Below, in pieces: positions 1 to 5,159 of a stretch of 6,262 bases of DNA. The notes beneath the pieces were generated by a model that made no database searches, was not told the origin of the DNA, and was given only the letters and a program-made list of their open reading frames with translations. Each line of letters opens with the position of its first letter. Within the stretch, counting starts at the first letter, position 1. The translations under genes were made by a program, and so were the position numbers. Origin of the DNA: Acidobacteriota bacterium (lineage in GTDB: Bacteria > Acidobacteriota > Terriglobia > Bryobacterales > Bryobacteraceae); the NCBI GenBank assembly GCA_021788955.1, contig JAJYKC010000161.1, positions 1 to 6,262 on the forward strand, in the 5' to 3' direction.

Positions 1-1296
1 CGCAAAGGATTCGATGCGCTGGCCGTAGGCGATCTCTTCGCGAAGCCGGATCAGCCCGACTCGCTCGGGGCGGGGAAGCGTGAGCGTCACATCGGCTTGG
101 GAAACGCCGTCGCCGGTGGCCCAGTAGCCGGCGGCGAGCGATAAAAGGTGCTCGGGCGCGAAACGCGGACTGTGGGCGCGGACGTTCGTGGCTTCGATGC
201 GGCCGGATTCTGCGATGTTGTGGGCAAACATGGCGCGAACGTCGTTGCCGAACTGCCGCAGGGAGGCGATGTCGGGATCGGCCAGAAGGCCGCGGCGATC
301 CGGTGGGACGTTCAGCAGGAAGCTGGCGCCGCGGCCGACGGACTCGAAGTACAGCTTCCGCAGCGCCTCCGGCGTCTTCACCCGGCCGTTCTCGGCTTCG
401 TGCCAGAACCAGCCGGGGCGGATGGAGACGTCGCACTCGGCCGGCAGCCAGTGGGAACCGTGGCGCGTGCCGGTGGGGGAATCGGCGGCGCGCACATCGC
501 CGGGAGCGGCAGGTCCGCCATGCTCGCCGACGGGGTCGTAGGTGGCCCAGCAAGGGTCGCCGGCGATGCCTTTTTCATTGCCGACCCAGCGGATGTCGGG
601 ACCGACATCGCTAAAAATCACCGCGCCGGGCTGGAGGCGGCGAATGAGATCCCAGGTTGTGGGCCAGCCGTAGTAAGTTGTCTTGTCGATGGTGCGGCGT
701 TCGCGCGCTCCGCCGTAGTAGCCGTCGCCGCCGTTTGCGCCGTCGTGCCAGACCTCGAAGATGGGTCCGTAGTTGGTGAGCAGTTCGGTCAATTGGCGGC
801 GGTAGAGGGGCACGTAGGAGGGGGTGCCGTAGGCGGCGTTGTTGCGGTCCCACGGGGAGAGATACACGCCGAAGTCGAGGCCGTGGCGCCGGGCGGCTTG
901 CGAGATGTCGCGCACGACGTCGCCCTTGCCGTTGCGCCAGCGGCTCGAGCGGATCGAGTGATCGGTGGTTGCGGTGGGCCAGAGGCAGAAGCCGTCGTGA
1001 TGCTTGCAGGTGAGGATGACACCCTTCATGCCGGCATCGCGGAGGGGTTCGACAATGGCGTCGGCGTCGAAATCGGTTGGGTTGAAAACGGAGGGATCCT
1101 CGTCGCCATAGCCCCATTCCTTGTTCGTGAATGTGTTCACGGTGAAGTGGAGAAAGGCGTAGAACTCACGCTTGTGCCAGGCAAGCTGGCGGGGAGACGG
1201 ACAGGCGCCGAAGGGCGCCGGCGGGGCGGCGGAGGCGGCGTAGGTCCACGGCGCGGCGGCGGTGGAAATGAGGAGAGAGCGTCGGGAGAGATTCAT
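1..1296 (-). CDS. Alpha-L-fucosidase, GH29, Tat-exported; 3' end cut off by the left window edge
   Basis: The enzyme hydrolyses terminal alpha-L-fucose from glycans with retention of configuration. The reading frame is open for 432 codons from the ATG at 1296 to base 1, with no stop in the window. Residues 1-25 form an apparent twin-arginine signal (SRRSLL at 4-9, then an Ala-rich hydrophobic stretch), so the protein is probably exported folded. The GH29 barrel follows. It shows FLHF with His50, KEW at 59-61, CKHHDGFCLW at 97-106, EVWHDGANGG at 181-190 with Asp185 as the likely nucleophile, and GPDIRWVGNEKG at 232-243 with Glu241 as the likely acid/base. The DGANG and GNEKG motifs resemble subfamily GH29-B, which prefers alpha-1,3/1,4 linkages; that specificity is inferred. 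The end matches the family's LREEIAYGQRIESF element at 418-431, so the core is nearly complete and only a C-terminal tail or accessory domain is missing. No Shine-Dalgarno is visible. The gene diverges from the SDR gene. The fucosidase identification is secure; subfamily and export are less so. Confidence 0.93.
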   Translation of the reverse strand, partial: MNLSRRSLLISTAAAPWTYAASAAPPAPFGACPSPRQLAWHKREFYAFLHFTVNTFTNKEWGYGDEDPSVFNPTDFDADAIVEPLRDAGMKGVILTCKHHDGFCLWPTATTDHSIRSSRWRNGKGDVVRDISQAARRHGLDFGVYLSPWDRNNAAYGTPSYVPLYRRQLTELLTNYGPIFEVWHDGANGGDGYYGGARERRTIDKTTYYGWPTTWDLIRRLQPGAVIFSDVGPDIRWVGNEKGIAGDPCWATYDPVGEHGGPAAPGDVRAADSPTGTRHGSHWLPAECDVSIRPGWFWHEAENGRVKTPEALRKLYFESVGRGASFLLNVPPDRRGLLADPDIASLRQFGNDVRAMFAHNIAESGRIEATNVRAHSPRFAPEHLLSLAAGYWATGDGVSQADVTLTLPRPERVGLIRLREEIAYGQRIESFA

Positions 1297-1311
1297 TGGC
1301 GATGTAAATCT

Positions 1312-1328
1312 TAGTGCAACTTGCAGTA
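1312..1328. promoter_or_regulatory. Imperfect 17-bp palindrome in the divergent intergenic region, possible operator
   Basis: The 64-bp gap between the divergent fucosidase and SDR genes contains TGCAA-C-TTGCA (1315-1325). It extends outward by a mismatch and then TA/TA, so 7 of 8 symmetric positions pair around C1320. Such a site in a divergent promoter region is typical of a dimeric regulator operator. Its centre lies about 40 bp before the predicted SDR transcription start, an activator-like position. It also lies just upstream of a weak TAAGAT -10 candidate for the fucosidase (minus strand, 1313-1308), a repressor-like position. The regulator family cannot be told from this sequence, and a palindrome of this length could arise by chance. 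Confidence 0.3.
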
Positions 1329-1344
1329 TAAGCGCCGCCGCGCG

Positions 1345-1353
1345 TGATATTCT
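1345..1353 (+). promoter_or_regulatory. Extended -10-like element (TGATATTCT) for the SDR-permease unit
   Basis: TG, one base, then TATTCT (4 of 6 to the TATAAT consensus) ends 7 nt before the ATG at 1361. A start of transcription 7 nt downstream of the hexamer would fall at about 1360-1361, giving a leaderless mRNA. This fits the absence of a Shine-Dalgarno. No good -35 sits at 16-18 bp; TTGCAG at 1321 is 21 bp away. This is inferred from spacing and from the parallel element before folD. Confidence 0.35.
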
Positions 1354-1360
1354 GCCCTCG

Positions 1361-2179
1361 ATGGCAAGTATCTTCCGCGAAGGTCTGTTAACCGGGAAAG
1401 TAGCTTTTGTGACGGGGGGAGGCAGCGGCATCGGACAGGCGATCGCGGAGCGCTTCGCCGAGCATGGCGCAAGGGTGACGATCGCCGGTCGAAAGCAGGA
1501 ACGGCTCGACGCGGCCGCGCAATCGATGCGCGAAAAGGGCGGCATAATTGCTACCGCGGCGATCGACGTTCGCGATTACACGGCGGTGGCCGAGGCGGTG
1601 CAACACACGAGCGAAGAGTATGGGCCGATCGACATTGTCGTGTGCGCGGCCGCGGGCAATTTTCCCGCTCCGGCGACCGGCATGTCGGCCAACGGATTTA
1701 AGAGCGTCATCGACATCGACTTACTCGGCACTTTTAACACCTGCCGCGCGGCATACGAGCACTTGCGCAAGCCGGGCGCTTCCGTACTGAGTATCTCGGC
1801 AGCCCACGCGACGCAGCCGATCGCGTTACAGTCTCATGTGTGCGCCGCGAAGGCCGGCATTGAGATGCTCATGAAAACACTCGCACTGGAGTGGGGGCCA
1901 TCGGGCGTGCGGCTGAACTGTCTGACGCCTGGCCCTACCGACGACACCGAAGGCATGCGGCGCCTGGCGCCGACCGCGGAGATTCGGGATGCGGTGGAGC
2001 GCTCCGCGCCTCTCCGGCGTTTAGGGACCAAGGAGGAACTCGCCGATATGGCGCTGTATCTTAGCTCGGACGCCGCGAGTTATATCACGGGCGGTGTCTT
2101 TGCCTGCGACGGAGGCAGCTCATTAGTGCGTTCCGGGAGTCTTGGCGGCGCGATGTTTCCCTCCGCGGTGGCGCGGTAA
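1361..2179 (+). CDS. SDR-family oxidoreductase of the 2,4-dienoyl-CoA reductase (DECR2/SPS19-like) type
   Basis: A 272-residue cytoplasmic Rossmann enzyme, probably the NADPH-dependent reduction of 2,4-dienoyl-CoA that lets beta-oxidation process unsaturated fatty acids. The nucleotide-binding loop TGGGSGIG is at 18-25. The basic GRK at 43-45 after strand 2 favours NADPH. CAAAGNF (95-101), DIDLLGTFN (118-126), GPTDDTEGMRRL (191-202), APLRRLGTKEE (216-226) and YITGG (241-245) recall the peroxisomal-type dienoyl-CoA reductases. As in that group, the classical catalytic Tyr is absent: the position four before Lys164 is Val160. The usual Asn before LLG is Asp120. The ATG at 1361 is preferred because the fold begins right after it; the in-frame GTG at 1262 would overlap the fucosidase and add a non-SDR, Arg-rich leader. 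The permease follows after 3 nt. The SDR call is secure; the substrate is inferred from motifs and could be another enoyl-CoA-like compound. Confidence 0.85.
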   Translation: MASIFREGLLTGKVAFVTGGGSGIGQAIAERFAEHGARVTIAGRKQERLDAAAQSMREKGGIIATAAIDVRDYTAVAEAVQHTSEEYGPIDIVVCAAAGNFPAPATGMSANGFKSVIDIDLLGTFNTCRAAYEHLRKPGASVLSISAAHATQPIALQSHVCAAKAGIEMLMKTLALEWGPSGVRLNCLTPGPTDDTEGMRRLAPTAEIRDAVERSAPLRRLGTKEELADMALYLSSDAASYITGGVFACDGGSSLVRSGSLGGAMFPSAVAR

Positions 2180-2182
2180 CTT

Positions 2183-3568
2183 GTGCTGGATTCTTCCTCG
2201 ATCCGCCTGCTCCGGCAGCTTGGCACGGTAAGCGCTACGGCGCTGGTCATTTCGAATATGATCGGCACCGGCATCTTTACCGCGACCGGGTTCCTGGCCG
2301 GTCCGCTTGGTTCCCCGTCGTTAGTTCTCTCTATCTGGATCGTGGGCGCGGTCTGCGCGCTCGCCGGAGCGCTGTGTTACTCGGAGTTAGGCATTAACTT
2401 CCCAAGTTCCGGCGGCGAGTATGTGTACCTGACCGAGGCGTTCGGTCCGACCTGGGGATTCATGACCGGCTGGGTGTCTTTCTTTGCGGGATTTTCGGCG
2501 CCGATTGCGGCGGCCGCGCTGGCCTGCGCCGACTATGCAGGCTATTTCTTTCCCGCGCTCAAACAGAACGGCCCGGCCTATGTCATCGGAACCGGAGCCT
2601 GGCAGATTCGGTTTGGCTGGGCGCAGGGGCTCGCCTGTGTGGTGGTGGCGATTTTCACCGCCTTGAACTGCTTCGGTCTGCGCCGGACGGCGCGGATACA
2701 GAACCTGCTTACCGGCGGGAAGGTGTTTGTGATCGTCGCGTTCATTGTCGCGGCGCTGGTCGCCGGCAACGGCAACTGGCATCATTTCGCCGAACCGGCC
2801 GCGCGAACCGGTTCGACGCCGCTCGCAGCGCAATACGCGATCAGTTTGTTCTTTATCTATGTCAGCTACAGCGGCTGGAACGCGGCCACGTATGTGGCAG
2901 AGGAGTTGAAACAACCTTCGAAAACGCTGCCGATTGCACTTGCCACCGGAACCGCTCTTGTCGCGGCGCTGTATGTGGCGCTGAATGTTGTGTTCATCTA
3001 CAGCACGCCGCTCGAGCAGACCAAGGGTGTTGTGGCGATCGGCGCTCTGGCGGCGTCGCGGCTGTTCGGACCCGGCGTGGCTGGAGCGTTCAGCGCCGCG
3101 ATGGCGATATCGCTGCTGGCTACGGTAAACGCCATGGTGACCATTGGGCCGCGGGTCTACTACGCGATGGCGCGGAACAGCGCATTTTTTCCCGCGGCGG
3201 CGCGCGTGCATCCGCGGTGGCACACGCCGGTGATCGCCCTGGTCAGCCAAGGCGTCTGCACGGTCCTGATGACTCTGACGCCGTTCCGCGACCTGCTCAC
3301 TTACATCGGGTTCACGCTGAACTTTTTCGCCGTGCTTTCGGTGGCTTCGCTGTTTGTGTTTCGCCGGCGGCCCGGCTGGCAGAAGTTGCGCGTGCTCGAC
3401 GTGGGCTTCCCGGCGATACCGGTGTTCTTCGTGGTAATCGGCGTGTGGATGACCATCATCGGACTGACGCTGGAGCCACGCGTGTCGCTTTCGGCCGTGG
3501 TCACCATCGCCACCGGCGCGCTGGCGTATCACTTTCGCCGCCGCCGGCAGGCTGCAGCTTCGGCTTAG
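2183..3568 (+). CDS. APC-superfamily amino-acid permease (LAT-like), 12 predicted membrane segments
   Basis: A 461-residue inner-membrane transporter, likely a secondary amino-acid carrier (H+ symport or exchange). Hydrophobic segments can be placed at about 15-38, 44-68, 89-112, 145-165, 178-195, 213-236, 249-273, 297-321, 346-366, 370-393, 409-428 and 433-451, matching the family's 12. Diagnostic motifs are MIGTGIF (26-32) in the broken first helix, YSELGINFPSSGGEY (66-80), YSGWNAATYVAEELKQPSK (229-247) and GPRVYYAMARN (322-332). The tail is short and basic (RRRR at 452-455). The start is GTG, 3 nt after the SDR stop, with only a weak GGTGG-like purine run upstream, so translational coupling to the SDR is likely. 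The ATG at 2258 lies inside helix 1 and would destroy the fold. The substrate cannot be assigned from the sequence; neutral or cationic amino acids are plausible. No pathway link to the SDR is evident. Confidence 0.9.
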   Translation: MLDSSSIRLLRQLGTVSATALVISNMIGTGIFTATGFLAGPLGSPSLVLSIWIVGAVCALAGALCYSELGINFPSSGGEYVYLTEAFGPTWGFMTGWVSFFAGFSAPIAAAALACADYAGYFFPALKQNGPAYVIGTGAWQIRFGWAQGLACVVVAIFTALNCFGLRRTARIQNLLTGGKVFVIVAFIVAALVAGNGNWHHFAEPAARTGSTPLAAQYAISLFFIYVSYSGWNAATYVAEELKQPSKTLPIALATGTALVAALYVALNVVFIYSTPLEQTKGVVAIGALAASRLFGPGVAGAFSAAMAISLLATVNAMVTIGPRVYYAMARNSAFFPAAARVHPRWHTPVIALVSQGVCTVLMTLTPFRDLLTYIGFTLNFFAVLSVASLFVFRRRPGWQKLRVLDVGFPAIPVFFVVIGVWMTIIGLTLEPRVSLSAVVTIATGALAYHFRRRRQAAASA

Positions 3569-3603
3569 AACGAGCGGTTTGTCCGCTTCCGCCAGGCCGT
3601 CCT

Positions 3604-3612
3604 TGTTATCCT
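3604..3612 (+). promoter_or_regulatory. Extended -10-like element (TGTTATCCT) for the folD-coaE-protease operon
   Basis: TG, one base, then TATCCT (4 of 6 to TATAAT) ends 9 nt before the folD ATG at 3622. A start of transcription near 3619 would leave a leader of only about 3 nt. No convincing Shine-Dalgarno precedes the ATG and no well-spaced -35 is seen; TTGTCC at 3579 is 22 bp away. The element has the same TGnTATnCT form as the one before the SDR gene. It is the only promoter-like signal in the 53-bp gap 3569-3621. Confidence 0.35.
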
Positions 3613-3621
3613 CACGGGTGT

Positions 3622-4566
3622 ATGAGCGCCCAGATCCTGGACGGGAAAAGTGTACGAGATTCTATCCTCGCTGAGCTGAAACCGCGAGTGGAGGCGCTTG
3701 CGGCGAAGCATCGCCGGCCGGGGCTCGCCGTCGTCCTAGTCGGGGACAATCCGGCCTCGGAGATTTATGTTCGCTCGAAAGTGAAAGCCTGCGGGGAACT
3801 CGGCATTTTCAGCGAACACCTGACGCCGCCCGGCTCCATCACCACCGAGGAACTAATGGCGATTGTGGAGGAACTGAACCGCCGGCCGGAGATCGACGGA
3901 ATTCTCGTGCAGATGCCATTGCCCGCGCAGGTGGACGCGAGGCGGATCTTACTTGCGATCTCGCCGGAAAAGGACGTAGACGGATTCCATCCCTACAACG
4001 TGGGCTGCCTGGTGGCGAACTCGCCGGCGCCCCGCGCGTGTACGCCGGCCGGGATCATCGAGCTTCTGAAGCGGTATCGGGTTCCGATTGCAGGGCGGAG
4101 GGCGGTGGTGATCGGGCGCAGCGACATCGTGGGCAAGCCGATGGCTCTGCTGCTGCTGCATGAGAACGCGACGGTGACGATTTGCCATTCCAAGACACCC
4201 GACCTGGCGGCAGAGTGCCGGCGAGCGGACATCCTTGTGGCGGCGATCGGACGGGCTGCGTTGGTTACGGGAGAGTTCATCAAGCCGGGTGCGGCGGTGA
4301 TCGACGTTGGGATGAACCGGCTTACGAGGCGCGAGGAAGCCGAGCGGATCTACGCGCGGCAGCCGGAGAAACTGCGGCAGCTTGCGGAGAAAGGGAGCAT
4401 CCTGCTTGGCGACGTGCATCCGATCGAGGGACCGGAGATGGCGGGCGCCATCACGCCGGTGCCTGGCGGTGTGGGGCCGCTCACGATTGCGATGCTGATG
4501 TCGAACACCGTTCGGGCGGCGGAGCGGCGATTGGAGGTTCGAGAGGCGGCGCCGTGCTCCTCGTAG
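3622..4566 (+). CDS. folD: Bifunctional methylenetetrahydrofolate dehydrogenase / methenyltetrahydrofolate cyclohydrolase
   Basis: FolD interconverts 5,10-methylene-THF, 5,10-methenyl-THF (NADP+-linked) and 10-formyl-THF in the cytoplasm, supplying one-carbon units for purines and formyl-Met. The 314-residue protein carries the catalytic domain with Tyr49 and Lys53 (SEIYVRSKVKA, 46-56), Gln97 in GILVQMPLP, and Asp120 in KDVDGFHP. The nucleotide-binding domain has GRSDIVGKPMALLL (165-178). The C-terminal signature ITPVPGGVGPLTIAML is at 277-292. All active-site residues of the E. coli enzyme have counterparts. It is about 26 residues longer than E. coli FolD (288), because roughly 28 charged residues (about 233-260) are inserted between DVGMNR and LLGDVHP. 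The ATG at 3622 gives the usual FolD N-terminus (QILDGKSV). The same frame is open far upstream, but that part lies within the permease gene and is spurious. The last 13 nt overlap coaE. Confidence 0.97.
   Translation: MSAQILDGKSVRDSILAELKPRVEALAAKHRRPGLAVVLVGDNPASEIYVRSKVKACGELGIFSEHLTPPGSITTEELMAIVEELNRRPEIDGILVQMPLPAQVDARRILLAISPEKDVDGFHPYNVGCLVANSPAPRACTPAGIIELLKRYRVPIAGRRAVVIGRSDIVGKPMALLLLHENATVTICHSKTPDLAAECRRADILVAAIGRAALVTGEFIKPGAAVIDVGMNRLTRREEAERIYARQPEKLRQLAEKGSILLGDVHPIEGPEMAGAITPVPGGVGPLTIAMLMSNTVRAAERRLEVREAAPCSS
4541..4546 (+). promoter_or_regulatory. Ribosome binding site GAGAGG supporting the GTG start of coaE
   Basis: GAGAGG lies inside the 3' end of folD, 7 nt before the GTG at 4554. 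A second purine run, GGAGG at 4533-4537, is 16 nt away and too far. The site supports starting CoaE at this GTG, the point at which its conserved N-terminal strand and P-loop begin. Confidence 0.5.
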
Positions 4567-5159
4567 GGCTGACCGGCGGGCTGGCTACGGGCAAGTCCTT
4601 CGTCGGCCAGGAACTTCAAAAACTGGGCTGTCACTTCATCCAGGCCGACGAGTTGGGCCATCAGGTGCTTCTCCGTGGCGGCGAAGCGTACGAGGCGGCG
4701 GTGGCCGAGTTCGGCAAGGACGTACTCGCCGAGGGTGGGCAGATCGACCGCAGGAAGCTCGGCGTGCTCGTGTTTGCACACCCGGAACGCCTGCAGCGGC
4801 TGAACGCCATCGTGCACCCGGCGGTGCGCCGGCGAGAGCGGGAGATTGCGGCGGATATTGCGGCCCGGGAACCGGATGCCATCGTGGTTGTGGAAGCCGC
4901 CATCCTGGTAGAAACTGGAAGTTACGGCCGCTTCGACAAACTCATTGTGGTTGTCTGCGGCCGCGAGCAGCAAATTGAACGGGCGATGAAGCGGAGCGGC
5001 CTATGCCGGGCGGAGGTGGAAGGCCGCCTGGACCGGCAGTTGCCGGACGAAGAGAAAATGAAGTTTGCGGATTTCGTGATTGATACTTCCCAATCGAAGG
5101 CCCACACCGCCGAGCAGGTGCGCTCCGTGTACGAGGTGCTGCGGAGTGTGAGCAGATGA
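4554..5159 (+). CDS. coaE: Dephospho-CoA kinase
   Basis: CoaE phosphorylates the 3'-hydroxyl of the dephospho-CoA ribose with ATP, the final step of coenzyme A synthesis in the cytoplasm. At 201 residues it is the normal length. The N-terminus LLVGLTGG leads into the P-loop GGLATGKS (8-15); most CoaE read GGIGSGKS here, so the two loop residues before Gly13 are unusual. Asp32 in IQADELGH matches the conserved substrate-side Asp. LNAIVHPAVR (83-92), VVEAAILVETG (112-122, in place of the common PLLFE type) and RLDRQLPDEEKMKFAD (158-173) complete the family pattern. The GTG start overlaps the folD end by 13 nt and has its own ribosome binding site. The stop overlaps the next start as ATGA. The frame is also open upstream within folD, but that part has no kinase character. 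Function is confident despite the variant motifs. Confidence 0.95.
   Translation: MLLVGLTGGLATGKSFVGQELQKLGCHFIQADELGHQVLLRGGEAYEAAVAEFGKDVLAEGGQIDRRKLGVLVFAHPERLQRLNAIVHPAVRRREREIAADIAAREPDAIVVVEAAILVETGSYGRFDKLIVVVCGREQQIERAMKRSGLCRAEVEGRLDRQLPDEEKMKFADFVIDTSQSKAHTAEQVRSVYEVLRSVSR
5143..5146 (+). promoter_or_regulatory. Ribosome binding site GGAG for the HtrA-type protease gene
   Basis: GGAG ends 9 nt before the ATG at 5156, within the last codons of coaE. It supports translation of the protease gene from the ATGA overlap, either by re-initiation or by independent binding. Confidence 0.4.

Noticed and set aside
148..1314. A 388-codon plus-strand open frame opposite the fucosidase
   Set aside because: It is Gly/Ala/Val-rich with no recognisable domain, and it lies exactly antisense to a gene with intact GH29 active-site motifs. 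GC-rich codon structure readily leaves such antisense frames open.
1321..1332. TTGCAG and TATAAG as a -35/-10 pair
   Set aside because: They are directly adjacent with no spacer, so they cannot act as a pair. TATAAG alone has no good upstream partner, and TTGCAG overlaps the palindrome.
1262..1360. An upstream GTG (1262) or ATG (1268) start for the SDR
   Set aside because: The added residues are Arg-rich and unlike any SDR N-terminus. They overlap the fucosidase coding region and would place the promoter-like element inside the gene.
2387..3532. A 381-codon minus-strand open frame opposite the permease
   Set aside because: Its product is rich in Arg, His, Gln and Gly with no domain or membrane pattern. 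The opposite strand encodes a clear 12-segment transporter, so this is a shadow.
3573..3587. Small hairpin AGCGG-TTTGT-CCGCT after the permease as a terminator
   Set aside because: The stem is only 5 bp and no T-run follows, so intrinsic termination is not supported. It may be chance in GC-rich DNA.
3217..3621. An upstream extension of folD in the same frame
   Set aside because: This stretch lies within the permease gene and encodes no FolD-like residues. The FolD fold begins at the ATG at 3622.
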